A stretch of 30,879 bases of DNA from Conidiobolus incongruus B7586. Its lineage: Eukaryota; Entomophthoromycota; Entomophthoromycetes; Entomophthorales; Conidiobolaceae. The notes under the pieces were generated by a model that ran no database searches, had not been told where the DNA came from, and was given only the letters and a program-made list of their open reading frames with translations. The stretch is from the NCBI GenBank assembly GCA_000697335.1, contig JNEM01012514.1:1-30879 (forward strand), in the 5' to 3' direction. This document shows, piece after piece, positions 1 through 12,042 of this stretch. A program made the translations under genes and the position numbers. The stretch's first letter is position 1, and the number at the start of each line of letters is the position of its first letter.

Positions 1-1295
1 TCATTATTAATAGATATATTAAAACTAAAAATATACTTAAGATGAGTTATAAATTTACAGGTTTTAGTATTGATAGAAAAATTAATATCTAATATATCTA
101 TCTTTTACTTTTCTAACTTTTTTAAGTTTATAAGATATAAAGTCAACTAACTTTTTATATTAAACAAAACTAATATTATTCTAAGTTTCTTGAATATATT
201 CTTAAAGTTAATTTAAATTTTTTATTAGGGGGAAAATTTTAATTAACCTTTTAATTAATTATAAAGATATTTAATTAAATTAAGATTAAAAAATTAAAGG
301 GGTTATTTTATAATAATTATTTTGTTATTTTTAAGTCATTTAATAATAGAATTTATAATATAACAGAGGGTATTATCTTTTTATAAAATAATATTTAATT
401 TATTGAATTTATATCATTAGATAATTTTTTTCAATTTATTTTTTAAAATATTTTAATATATTTTAATATTAATTCCTTTATTAACTTTATAAAGATACCT
501 TATACTTAAAAATCACATATATCTTTAAACTATAATTAACCTATTATTGTATTTTTAGACTATAGTAATATAATAGTTATAAAGTAATTTTTTTATCTTT
601 TTTAAAATATTTAGCTTTTTTATTAAATTTTTTAAGATATATTTTTATTTCATTAAATTAAATAGCCTTATTCTAATTAATTTTAGTTTGACTTTAGTAT
701 TAATATTTAAACTCCCATTTAACTTTATCATAAAACTTTTTTAATTACAGGTGTTTTTTCTTAAAATATAAATAATATCTATTGTAATATAAAGCATATA
801 ATAGTATTAGTACTAACTAATATTTTTATATAATCTTATAATTCTTGTTGTATTTTTACAATAGTATAATATTTACTTATATTAATTAATCTATAAATAT
901 ATTTTTTATCATGTTTATTTATAATATTAATATACTTAAGTTTTAATTTAAGTGTTTTTTTAACATTGTTCTTAATAACCTTAACTATAGTAAATTATTT
1001 AATATTAGTAATTCTAATAATCTCATAAGTTGATTTATTTTCATTATAAAGTTTATTAATATATAAGTAGACTTTTTTAAAGAGAGATTTAAGTATTATA
1101 ATATTAATTATAAAATATTCACTTAATAGTTTTATAATATATATAATACACTAACTTACAAAAGTAAGTTATAAAATCAAAAACACCTATATTTTTACTT
1201 ATAACTTGATTAATATTTAATAAAATAAACTTAAATTAAATAATTAAAATCTATTATTTTTATTAGTTATATATATCATTAAATGATGATATTTA

Positions 1296-2571
1296 GCTAT
1301 TAATTAGCTAAAATATAAACTCTTAAATTTTACCTAAGGTGAGTTATAAATTTGTGGGTTTTTGGTGATAAAAAAAAATTAAAACCTAGTGTATCTACCT
1401 TTAGCTTTTCTAACTTCTTTAAGTTTGTGGGGTATAGAATCAACTAACTTCTTATACTAGGAAGGGTTAATCTTGTTCTATACTTCTTAAACATATTCTT
1501 AAAGTTGATCTAAATTTTTTGCTGGGGGGAAAGCTTTAATAGCTTTTTTTAACTGATCCTAAAGGTGTTTAATTAGATTAAAGTTAGGAGATTGAAGAGG
1601 CTACTTCATAACTGTTATCTTGTTATTTTTAAGCTATTTGGTAGTAGAAGCTATAATATAGTAAGAAGTATTATCTTACTAGAAAATAACATCAGATTTA
1701 TTTAACCTATATTATTTAATGGTTTTTTTCAATTCATTGTTTAGAATACTTTAGTATATCTTAGTATTAATTCCCCCATTAACTTTATAAAGATACCCTA
1801 CACCTAAAAACAATATACATCCCTAAACAATAATTAACCTACCATTATACTTTTGGGTAAAATTAACATAATAGTTACAAAGTAGTTCTGTATCTTTTTT
1901 GAAGCATCTAGCTTTTTTATCAAATCCACTAAAGTATATTTTTGTTTCATCAGACTAAATAACCTTACTCTAATCAGTTTTAGTTCAACATTAGTGGCAA
2001 CATTTAAACTCCCACCTAACTTTACAATAGGATTTCTTTAGTTGGGGGTGTTTTTTCTTAAAGTGTGAGTAGTATCCATGCTAATGTAAAGCACATATAA
2101 TAGTATTAGTGTTAACCAATATTCTTGTATAGTCTCACAGTTCCTGCTATATTTCTACAGTAGTACCACACTTGCTTATACTAACTAACCTACAAATATA
2201 CTTCTTATTATATTTATCTATAATCCTAGCACATTTAAGTTTAGGTTTAAATGTTTCTTTATTGCTATTCTTAACAACCTTAGCTATAGTAGACTAACTA
2301 ACACTAGTAATTCTAGCAATATCACAAGTTGATTTACCTTTTTTATAAAGTTGATTAATACACAAGTAGATTTTTTTAGAAAGGGATTTAGGTATAATGA
2401 TACTAATAAAAAGAATTTAGTATATCTGTAAAATATTAAATAAAATAATAGCAAAGAGAGAAAAAGGATATGGTTATATATTATTAAATATATCCCTTTA
2501 TCTCAAAAACCTACAAATTTATGACTCACCTTGGTTAAATATTAAGGGTTAATATTTTTGCTAATAGTTTA
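1296..2571 (-). mobile_element. Tc1-like DD34E DNA transposon, inner younger copy (decayed)
   Basis: This ~1.28 kb element has inverted repeats of about 70 bp, from ~1297 on the left and to ~2571 on the right. Both contain AAGGTGAGT(T/C)ATAAATTTGT in opposite orientation. It is inserted within the MITE and is the same family as the outer copy at 1-2843. The length suits a Tc1-like element with a single transposase gene, which lies on the minus strand. I could find no CpG dinucleotide anywhere in it, although it is less A+T-rich than the outer copy. The copy cannot be autonomous, because the transposase frame is full of stops. The exact termini are uncertain by a few bases because the ends are A+T-rich and partly degenerate. 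Confidence 0.78.
1400..2410 (-). pseudogene. Dead Tc1-like DD34E transposase (inner copy)
   Basis: Read on the minus strand, this is a single mostly collinear frame with recognisable Tc1-family landmarks. An N-terminal helix-turn-helix-like segment lies near 2270-2350 (INQLYKKGKSTCDIARIT). The first catalytic region SDETKIYF lies near 1935-1955, the second DN near 1670, and the third SPNFNLIKHL near 1565-1590, where the family normally has E in place of the K. The spacing from the second D to this position is 34 residues, giving DD34E. Many stop codons interrupt the frame, and those at conserved positions are explained by CAA/CAG to TAA/TAG or TGG to TAG. It is therefore a defective catalytic protein, and the pattern points to transition-type decay rather than indels. 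Confidence 0.72.
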
Positions 2572-2882
2572 CTAAATATATCTAAATATATTTATCTATT
2601 ATTAAATAATATATCTTAATTATATATTATAGTTTCAAGTAATCTAATATATACAATTGTTTTAGTTATTAATTAAAATATATATATTTTTGATTTTATG
2701 ACTTACTTTTACAGGTTAGTGTATAACAAAAGAAAAAATATATATATATATATGGTTATTTATACCTTTATAACTTATAAACTTATAAATTTATAACTCA
2801 CCTTAGTTAAATTTTAGGTTTTAATATATTAACCAATAGTTAATAAAATATAATTAAATATAGTTAGTTATAATCAGTTAAT

Positions 2883-4157
2883 ATGGATAAATTTTATATT
2901 TTAATTAAAATTAATTTAATTAAAAATTATTTAAAATATAAGTAAATATATTAGTAATTTTAATTTGATTACTTATATTTAAAGGTTAATAAATATATAT
3001 AATAATTTTTTTAATTAAATAATTAACTTTTTAAAATTGGTTGTTTAATTTAATTATATTTAAACTAAATAATAATTATCTAAAATTTTTATTTTAATAT
3101 TATTAAAAATTAAGCATAAGTCTTTAAAAATTATTTAAAATTTATAAGTATCTTTAAGTAATATAATATTATCTAAATTAACAATTTATTGCTAGGTGAA
3201 TTATTTTAAGATTAAGAAAAAAACTATCTAAAACATGGTAAAATTTAAAAAACCAACTTTAATTATTACTTATTTAATTGTTAATAGAATGAAAAAATAT
3301 ATTGAAAAATACCTTTTTATATCAACTAAAGAATTATTTAAAGACTTTGATATTAGATCTATAAGTATTTTATATATATTAAAATTTAAACTCAAATTAA
3401 TAAATAAAAATATAAAATAGATACCATATAATTTAACTAAAACTTAAAAAAAATACAAGTAATTAATATTAAATAAAACTTAATGTAATATTATTAGAAG
3501 ATTAAACTTTTACAACAAATAATTACAATTGATATATCTTAAAACTTTATATATAATCCTTTATTAAAATTTAAATCAAAATATTAAATTAAGTTAAATT
3601 AACACTTTTTACAAATCCCTTTAAATAAATATTTTGTTAATAAATAAATATTAATTATTATAATTGATTATAATAATATATATTACTTGTATATAGTTTT
3701 TAAAAGAAAATCAATTAATAACAAACTTTATGTTACTTTTTTATATAAATATATTCTTAATTAGTATTCTTAATATAATTTGAAAAAATCTATTATTTTA
3801 TATAATTATTATAAAATATATAAATCTAAAGCTATCAAAAACTTTCTAATTAAAAAAAACTAAAAAGAACTATTATATCTAGTATACTCTTTAGATTATA
3901 ACTTATGTGATTATAATTTCTTTAAGTAATTAAAAAACCAGCTTATAAGAAAGAAAATTTCTGTAAGAAAATTTTATTTATAAAATATCAAATTTCAGTT
4001 TTTAATAAAAAAAATGATTTTAAGTATTAAATCTTTGCTAAAAGTATAACAAAAAGTTATTAATAATAAAAGAAACTATTAAATTTATATTATACATTTA
4101 CTTTTATATATCATATATTAAAATATTTATTTATTTTTATTTGCAAAAAATTCCCAT
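2883..4157 (+). mobile_element. Mariner-type (DD34D) DNA transposon, copy 1 (decayed)
   Basis: This ~1.28 kb copy is collinear with copies at 5456-6727 and 23438-24727. Shared landmarks are TTGGTTGTTTAATTTAATTA near 3038-3057, GCTAGGTGAATTA near 3190, and a right end GCAAAAAATTCCCAT at 4143-4157. The right end is clear. The left end is assigned by distance and by a weak TATGGATAAATTT match to the inverted repeat, so it is uncertain by tens of bases. The transposase is on the plus strand. There is no CpG in the copy, and it is the most A+T-rich of the three. Confidence 0.7.
3235..4078 (+). pseudogene. Dead mariner DD34D transposase (copy 1)
   Basis: An open N-terminal piece of 61 residues (3235-3420) holds the helix-turn-helix-like start, including KKYIEKYLFISTKELFKDF. 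It is followed by a broken but collinear remainder. The diagnostic mariner region lies around 3800-3930: YKIYKSKAIKNFLIKKN, then YLVYSLDYNLCDYNFFK. The last D is retained and the spacing fits the DD34D signature of mariner, as in Mos1-like HDNARPH...SPDLAPCDY. Several in-frame stops disable it, so the short open piece should not be annotated as an independent gene. Confidence 0.68.
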
Positions 4158-5455
4158 TATTAAAACTACATAGTAATATTAAAAACCAAGTTTAGGTTTT
4201 TAAAATCTTTTAATTATATACCTAATATCAAAATATTAAAAGACCTTTGATTTAAAATAAAATAAAATATTGAATATTATTGTTTAATTTAATAATAATT
4301 ATAAATATTAAAACAATACAGTATAATAGAATTTAATAAATTAAAAACAATTTCATTTTAAGTTATATAATATTTAACCAAATAATTTAAATCATTTTTA
4401 TAAAATATTCTATTCTTAAATTATATATGGTTTATTTAACTATAATTGATTTGATTATCAATGCAAATTTAATTAATACAAAATTCTATATAAATAATTA
4501 TATAGTCTATAATTAAATATTTTCTTGTTTATTTTATATAAATTTATTTTTATAATACTAATATAATTGAAAATTTAGAAATCGCAAAATTTCTGTTATT
4601 TTGATATAATATTAAAATTATTCAATTTTTTAAATGATAATAACTAATAAATAACATTATCAAAGTTAATTTTAATAAATTTTAAAAAAATATAATAATA
4701 AGAGATTATTAACTTTGGTATTTTATTTTTTAAATTAATTTGAACGAATGATGATTTTAATAGTGTATAAAGTTATATTAAGAGTCAAATAGTACTCTGA
4801 TATTAATATTATTAAACGTAAATTTTCAAATTAATATAATTTCATAAATATAAAAATTATTCAATATTAAAATATATTATATAACAAATTTATAAAATTT
4901 ATAAAATTTATATAAATTAAAATTAAACCTTGATTTTAAATCAATTAATTTATATTAATCAAAAATAACCTAATATTTTGAAAAATTTTAAATAAAGATA
5001 ATTTAAAAAAAAATAAAAAATAATTCTATATGAAATTATCAATATATTATAATTCTTGAATATTATTATTTTCAAATACAAGATAATTATATCAATTTTA
5101 AATTTCCCTAAAAATATATAATGGGTAGTATAAAATAATGAATCTACGACATAATAGAATTTATTCTTTAAATTATATAGTATGAAAATATAATAACTTT
5201 ATTAATCTTCGATATATTATCAGTTAAAAAATAAGTCTATAAATTTAAACTTATATTTTATCATAAATAAATATAAAGAAAATATAATATAATTATGATA
5301 ATCAATTATTTCTTGTTTTAAATTAATATAAATCTATATTAATGATAGTTCCTTAACTCTTTTATAAAATATTTTTATCTTTAACAATATAGCATTAATT
5401 TTGACATTTAAAAATAAAATATCAAATCTTTTTTTTATAATCTTAAATTCAAAAT
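4158..5455. other. A+T-rich spacer between two mariner copies
   Basis: I see no gene, RNA or clear repeat here. CpG dinucleotides reappear from about 4580 (for example near 4582, 4744, 4816, 5146 and 5210), unlike in the flanking transposons, so this is probably ordinary intergenic DNA. A short stretch near 4580-4605 resembles the mariner right end (AAATTTCTGTTATTTT compared with AAATTCCTGTTATTT) and could be a fragment or chance. Confidence 0.5.
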
Positions 5456-6727
5456 ATTAGGAAATTCTTTAATTTCTGATTTTTCAAATATATTATTAGT
5501 TATAAATTAATATATATATAGATTAAATATTTTTAAATTATAAATATATATATATAGTTATATTATAATTTTTTGATTAAAAGATTAAATTTTTAAAATT
5601 GGTTGTTTAATTTAATTATATTTTTATTAAATAATGATTATCAGAGGTTTTTTATTGTAATATTGGTAAAACTTAACTATAAACACTTGAAAATTATGTA
5701 AAATTTATAAGTAGCTTTGAATAATGAAGAATTATTTAAATTAGCTATTTATTATTAGATTATCTAATTTAAAGTTAAAAAAGAAATTATCTAAAACCTA
5801 TAAAATCTAAAAAAAACTAATTTTCACTATTATTTTTTTATTTATTATTAAAGTGAAAATATATATTAAAGATATATTTTTATCTTAGTTAAAGAGTTAT
5901 TTTAAATATTTTAATATTAGTTTTATAGGTTCTTAGATATATTATAGTTTAAACTTAAATTAATAAATAAAAATATAAAATAAATACTTAAAAACTTAAA
6001 TAAAGCTTAAAAAAGTTAGAATAGCTATTATTATATAAAATCTATTTAAAATATTACTAGAAACCTAAACTTTTATAGCAAATATTGATAATTAATCAAT
6101 CTTAAACTTTTATATATTAATTGTTATTAAATTCAAATCAAAAAATTAGATTAAATTAAATTAACCTTTTTCACAAATCCTTTAAAATAAGTATTTTATT
6201 ATTAAATAAATGTTAATTATTATATTAGATTAGAATAATATATACTATTCTTATTTAGTTCTTAAAAACAAATTAATTAATAATAAACTTAATATTGCTT
6301 TTTTATATAAATATATTCTTAATAAGTGTTCCCAATATAATTTGAGAAAATTTGTTTTTTTTTGTATGATAATTAGAGAATATATAAATCAAAAGTTATA
6401 AAAAATTTTCTTATTAAAATTAACTAGAAAAAACTACCATATCTAGTGTATTTTTTAGATTATAACCTATATGATTATAGTTACTTTAAATAATCAAAAA
6501 ACTAGTATATAAAAAAAGAATTTTTATAAAAAAATTTAATTAGTTTATAAAATATAAAATTTTAGTTTTAATAAAAAAAATATTTTTTAGATATTAGAAG
6601 TATATTAAAAATATAGCAAAAAGTTATTAATAATAAAACAAACTATTAAATTTATAATATATATCTATTTTACTTATTAAATATCAAAATGATTATTTAT
6701 TTTGAATTATAAAAAATTCCTGTTATT
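5456..6727 (+). mobile_element. Mariner-type (DD34D) DNA transposon, copy 2 (decayed)
   Basis: This copy has inverted ends TATTAGGAAATTC on the left and, from the other strand, TAACAGGAATTTT on the right. It aligns from end to end with the copy at 23438-24727: shared internal anchors are TCTGATTTTTCAAA near 5477, TTGGTTGTTTAATTTAATTA near 5600, and AAAAAGTTATTAATAATAAA near 6620. The length of ~1.27 kb is normal for mariner. The transposase remnant on the plus strand (~5800-6650) is interrupted by many stops, but the YSLDYNLYDY-like catalytic end is still recognisable near 6450-6480. No CpG was found inside it. Confidence 0.74.
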
Positions 6728-8793
6728 TAAATTATACAATAATAAATCAAATTCCTCAACTTAACAAAACAATAATATTGATAAATATTCATATATATTG
6801 TATATAATAGAAGTAATTATAAAAACTAGATCTTTTATATAAATAGATCTTTAAAAAATCATAAGCCAGATGACTCCTTTCTATCAAAATATTCTTATAT
6901 CAACCTAATGTTAAAGTCACTTCCCCCTCATATATTATCTGCTCTTGCTCTATTTTTTAATTAGTTGATGGCTTAAGTTACTAGAAAATCTCATGAATCA
7001 CCATACTTAGCTTGCTTTATATAGATCCCTGGATTAAAGCTATTCTTAACAATTCAAACTCAAACTAGGTTCTCCCAGCTATTTGACTTAAACCAATAAA
7101 CCTCTATCTCCCTAATATTTACCTGGAATTCTCTAGATCTTTTTCTTTTATCTAAGCGATTCTAGATATAGCTTTCCCAAGAAATGTTAGTAATTTTGTT
7201 ATATGTTTATAGCTATTATTATTTTAAATAAAAGGTTTTTTGATTAAATTTTTTATATTAATTTATAACAACAGTATTTATATTATTTAAAAAATATTCT
7301 ATTGCTATAGTTTATTTTTGCTGGTAATAGTTGGCTTAGTGCTTTATGATTAATACATATACCTAATAAAAACATTTATTTCAAATTTATATTATTGATT
7401 TTGATTTTTTAATCTAAGCACTCTTTTTATTAATTGGTAATAGATTATATAATAAAATCTATAATCTATCTATTACGATAGTTTTAAATATTTTAGGATG
7501 AAAACTATAATATCATAAATTTATATTAGTTTTTTCTTTATATTATTTTGATATGCAAATTATATATAAGATGCCTATATTTTTAACTTTTAAATTTAAA
7601 TTATCGTTTTTAAAATAGTAATTCAATTAATATTAAAGTATAAAAATTATGTTAGTTTTATTTTGTTAGGACATATAAGTGATATTTTAAATATTTTTTA
7701 ATTTTATTTTGATTTTCTTGGTTAGTTACAAATTTAAGATAGTCTAAACAAAGTATATCTTTTATATCAGATCTTCCAGTTTGAGTTGATTAAACCAGTG
7801 TATAATTCTAAAAAAATCCTTTTTGCCATCAGTTGCTACTGAGGTATTTTTGTGAATAGTTGATATAGAATATTTTGCATTGTAAAATAATTTGATAAAT
7901 ACTTTTAGCTTAACTTTGGTAAATTCCAAAATTTTATAATTTATAGTCTTTTTGTTTTTTATTGAAATTCTTCTATAAAGTTATATTATAAATATTAAAT
8001 ATGATAATTTATTAACTAATTTACTATCATTAAAAATAGTACTAAGATTAGAATGAAATAATCATGATTAATAAAATCATATTTTGTTTAAGTATGGATA
8101 TTATATTTTGAAGCACTAGGCAATACATATTCTACCTGATGATTTTTAAAATAAAAATAAAAAATTGAGATTATTTCATATTAATAATTTTTATATGAAT
8201 AATCAATGTATTATTTTGGAATCATAATATTATTTAAATTTATATTATTAAAACAATATTTTTATATATAGTAGTCTGACTGTAATGTATATTATAAATC
8301 ATTTGATTATAATATTATCGTTATCAAAAAATATATATTACAATGTGGTAGACGTAATGGGATTGAATTCTTACCTAATGTACTATTAATATGTTTAGAG
8401 TATACATTATATCGATATATTTGGCATTGATATTAAATTTAGAATTTTTTTTATTTTTAAGTATATGTAATTTTGATAGTCTGAAAGTAAAATCATTAAT
8501 AAGCATGGCTAATATCTGAATTTAAATACAATAAACAATTGATTTAATGAAATATACATCATAAAATAGTTAATTCATAAATGTCTAAAATAGTAAAATA
8601 TTGCATCTATATCAAAAAAAGTGATATAATAAATTAACTATGGTTATTATATACTTTGATTTATTTAATTTAAAATCTGAATTCAAACATTCTTTGAAAA
8701 TCATATTCTATTATATGAGATTTCAAAGGGTTTTATTTCTAAATATACAATAACAAATTCACAATATAATTATAATAATTGAAAAATATTTGA
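6728..8793. other. Intergenic stretch with an unresolved decayed element near 6850-7400
   Basis: At 6850-7200 the base composition is distinctly more balanced than in the surrounding DNA, with pyrimidine-rich runs on the plus strand, but no open frame survives on either strand. On the minus strand a few short peptide stretches near 7280-7350 faintly recall the RNase H end of an LTR (Ty3/gypsy-type) polyprotein. If that is right, it is an old, heavily broken fossil; I would not classify it further. From 7400 to 8793 I see only A+T-rich DNA, which must include the 3' untranslated region of the minus-strand gene that ends at 8794. Confidence 0.3.
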
Positions 8794-9976
8794 CTAAGGG
8801 AAGTACGCATCATCAAAATTAATAATAAATCCGCTGCGGTGGTAAATCGAACGACTCCATATATAAGGCCCCAATTCCCTATAGTTTCTGGCCAATGCTT
8901 CTGCAAGCAGGTCGCGCTCCTTCTCCACGGGAAGACCTTCGACCCACTCTTGGGTTTTGTCAAGGAATTGGTACCCGAGAACTTTACGCTCTTCCTGGAG
9001 TTTGTTGTACTGGGCATCGTGAGGTTTCACCGCAGTTTCCTCCCGAGTTGGCATTTTGTAGTTGTATTGGAATTTATTGGTACCACCTAATCGGGTTGGC
9101 AATTGATCCTTGGCAATGAATTTGAGCAGATCGTCTTGTGATGGGAATTGGATCTTGTCTTTTACAACTGGATCTAGAAATGTGCATACTATGTTCCAAA
9201 TGCCTAAACCAGAATATTATTAAAAGGTATATTGATATAAAAATTAATCACCTACCGCTGAAGATCCAAGGCGCATTAATAATAAAAATTCTACTCAAGC
9301 ACTCTGGGTAATTATTTGCCAAAATGCTAGCAGCAAATTTCAAGTTGGTATAATCTACATTACTCAATGAAAGCCCCTTCAAGTCGATAATTCCAGTAAT
9401 TTTCTTCTCGCCCAGAAGTAAGTACCCCTGGGACATTATGTACATGATAAATTTGGAAAATTTTTCGATGGGAGACTCTTTGGGCTTATGAAGCCTAGCG
9501 TTTAGATATAAAATTGCATTGCCTTCGCGATCGTGGCCATGATAGTAAAGTTCGCCAGATTCTAATGGATACTGAATCAGCTCGCATTCACCAGCTGCTT
9601 TGACGTCGTGCAAGCCCATGTCGTGGAAGAACTTGATACTGTCATAAATCATTTGGAATGCAGCTTTGGAATTGTACTTGCGTGCTCGGAGATATCGGAT
9701 AATCATATTGTCAGGATGATCCACCATGATATCTTTCAAAAGCTCTTGCTCCAACTCCTCGTAAGTAAAAGTTTCTGGCTTATGATCCTTGGAGTTTGAC
9801 AGGAATCCGGTAGCTCCAGATAGCCATCCGTTTGAAGCTTTGGGATCGGTTTTAATGTATCCATCACGTTCGGCTTTAGCCTTCATTTCAAAGATGTATT
9901 GGTAGATTTCTTTCAACCCTTTAATATCTTTGTCGCTTAAGTCTTGGAGAAGTGCTTTTCTACAGCCTTTATTCAT
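8794..9976 (-). CDS. CRAL-TRIO (Sec14/Csr1-like) lipid-transfer protein, paralog A
   Basis: Two exons, 9976-9256 and 9203-8794, give 376 residues. The 52-nt intron (9255-9204) has GTAGGT and TTTAG ends, and splicing joins NAPWIFSG to IWNIVCTFLDPVV, a hallmark of the family. The CRAL-TRIO N-terminal helical segment is at ~84-125 (DHPDN...RYLRARKY), followed by the lipid-binding CRAL-TRIO fold at ~133-290, with IIDLKGLSLSNVDY at ~196-209. Proteins of this group (yeast Csr1/Sfh2, Sec14 homologues) carry single lipids such as phosphatidylinositol between membranes; the actual ligand is not readable here. It has no signal peptide or membrane segment, so it is probably cytosolic. The start at 9976 is supported by alignment with paralog B (KGCRK near the N terminus). 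Codon composition is much less A+T-rich than the flanks, as expected for an active gene. I judge it intact. Confidence 0.93.
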
Positions 9977-12042
9977 TCCGATTTCTAATCTTTAAAATTT
10001 ATGAATTAATTATATTCATCATCCTTATTGTCTTTTTATACTCTAGCTTTTCCAATATCGAATGATATAAAAATAAGATATTGAAATATTAAAATCTTAA
10101 ACATGACAAATTCAGATTTTCAAAAACTTAAATGCGATAAATTTTGATGTGCTTGAATTCAAAAAAAAATTAATTTTACCCAATTAATTTTTGATTTATT
10201 TGATTCAGTGTTGAATATTTGGTTACAATTCAAACAGTACCTTATGATAATGATGACTTGGAAATATTGAAAAAAAATATCAAATCTTAATTTATTCTAA
10301 ATTATAGTTTATTTTCCTTAAATGATAATTTGATTTATAATAGGAATATCAAATCATATTATTAATTTGAATATAAAATATAATAATTTCCTTTAATGTA
10401 GATATAAAAATGTCTAACTATAGTGTTTTAAATCTAATCCTATGAAAAGGATTCAATATGATATACGGTTGTTTAATAAATGTTTGAAAATATAAGATAA
10501 ATCATTATAAAAAAGAACAGGATGTAGAAATAGAAGAGGCAGAATTTTCAAAGGATAATCATTGTAATTTGAATTTGATTAATTCCGCATATTTAGTGGT
10601 GTGATGTAAAAAATGATTGATGTTATGGAAATAACGGAATCATTAATTGATTGTGTTTATTGAATAATTTATTCGCTTATTATTGACTTATTTTCAAATG
10701 CTATTCATTATTACATACTTTCTTCAATTTAATGTGAGATATCTAATATCGGAATATAACAAATTGCTTTATATATTTTATTTTTAATTATTTTATTTAT
10801 ATTAAACATTAATAACATTTAATGAAAATTAAGATGTAAAACTTAATTAACCATATATAAATTCAAATGTAAATATCAATATTTATTGAAGAATTTAGAA
10901 TCATATAAAATTAAATTTCATATGTCAGATGGTAATTATATAGAACATTATAATGAATATCCTATACATTTTTCAATTAATTAATATTACTAATTCTAAT
11001 GCTAATTCTACTCCATTCTTTATTATAATTTATTAAAAAGCAAGTTCTATAAATGACAGATTATAAAAATTTGGAAGGGAATTTACTTAAATTATGAAGT
11101 AATTAGGGAACTTTTAATAGGCCATCTCAATATATTTTTAATTTAAAATTATACTGCTGTTTGAATTAGAAATGAATTTCATTTCATTATAGATTCATAA
11201 TAATTTTAATATTTTTTGAATAAGGTTAATGTATATGTAAAATAATTTTCCATTAAATGAGCACAAGGATTTGATATTGATTGATTTGTAGAGTTAATTT
11301 ACTGAATAGTCAAATTATGTAATATAGGTTGAAATGAATGCAGTATAAAATTAAATCATAAGAATTACCTATCAATTAAACATTACAATTTTCTTATATT
11401 TTTCTTTAAATATACGATTTTAAACAAAGTTGTATGAAAAAAGTGTTCAAATAATTATTATATTAATATAATGGTTTGTAATATATATTTAATAGTATAT
11501 TGAATCGGAATATTTAGTTTAGATTAAATCTTTACAATATCAAAAATCTAGAAAAAAATTGCTAGTCACTGGATAAATTAAACAGATTGTGTTACTAGAG
11601 TAATATCATTATTATATTTTGTAATATCCACACATTTAGTATGAGTGTTTTGTAAAACTAAATATAAAATCTATAGTTATCTTAATTGAAGCTTGGAGCA
11701 TATATACAATAATGATAAATAACTTATATCATGATAAATAAAATTATTAATTTAATCAAATTGAAATATGATACTTGTGATAAAATCTCTGATATCACTA
11801 GCTTTTCAGCTATCATATTTTTTTCAAATTTTAATATTCGATTTATTTTTTTAAAGTTAAGAATTAATTATTTTACCACTATATTTTTAAACTAATATCT
11901 CAAATTTATAACAATTTCATAATCTACAAGAAATAATTTATTAATCATCAATAGGTATAAATATTCAGTTAAACACTTTATTTATTACAAACTTAAAATG
12001 ATACTATTAAATTTCATAAATATTTGATTCAAACCTCATTAC
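9977..12042. other. A+T-rich intergenic region upstream of paralog A
   Basis: This region should hold the promoter of the minus-strand Csr1-like gene next to 9976, but no motif stands out. A short open run around 10515-10605 on the plus strand (KEQDVEIEEAEFSK) has no support from splice sites or similarity. I see nothing else beyond simple A+T-rich sequence. Confidence 0.5.

Larger units (their letters stand above)
1149..2721. mobile_element. TA-flanked MITE, split by a later Tc1-like insertion
   Basis: The terminal inverted repeats begin CACTAACTTACAAAAGTAAG on the left and, read from the other strand, CACTAACCTGTAAAAGTAAG on the right. They stay alignable for about 60 bp. A TA dinucleotide flanks each end (1147-1148 and 2722-2723), matching the TA target of the Tc1/mariner superfamily. 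Removing the inner insertion (1296-2571) leaves only about 300 bp with no coding capacity, so it reads as a non-autonomous miniature element. It sits inside the outer Tc1-like copy. The terminal sequence is unlike that of either full-length family in this window, so its mobilising transposase is not identified here. Confidence 0.7.
1..2843 (-). mobile_element. Tc1-like DD34E DNA transposon, outer copy (interrupted, decayed)
   Basis: This is the outer and oldest copy of a Tc1/mariner-superfamily element. Its left inverted repeat runs from about the window edge to ~80 and its right inverted repeat from ~2765 to ~2843. Both carry the core GATGAGTTATAAATTT or its close variant GGTGAGTTATAAATTT, in inverted orientation. 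The internal sequence at ~40-1130 aligns along its length with the inner copy at 1296-2571 in the same orientation, so the dead transposase lies on the minus strand. A MITE has inserted at 1147-2723; after it, the sequence at ~2724-2806 resumes exactly where the inner copy's alignment predicts. Compared with the inner copy, this one differs mainly by C-to-T and G-to-A transitions and is more A+T-rich. The left terminus may lie just outside the window. Confidence 0.75.

Noticed and set aside
3235-3420. 61-codon ORF as an independent gene
   Set aside because: It is the surviving N-terminal piece of the mariner transposase in copy 1; the rest of the protein continues in broken form downstream.
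8839-9119. Two plus-strand ORFs of 74-83 codons opposite the Csr1-like gene
   Set aside because: They are antisense shadows of exon 2 of paralog A, which has clear family similarity and splice sites.
10515-10605. Possible exon KEQDVEIEEAEFSK on the plus strand
   Set aside because: No start codon, splice sites or recognisable similarity; its length is compatible with chance.
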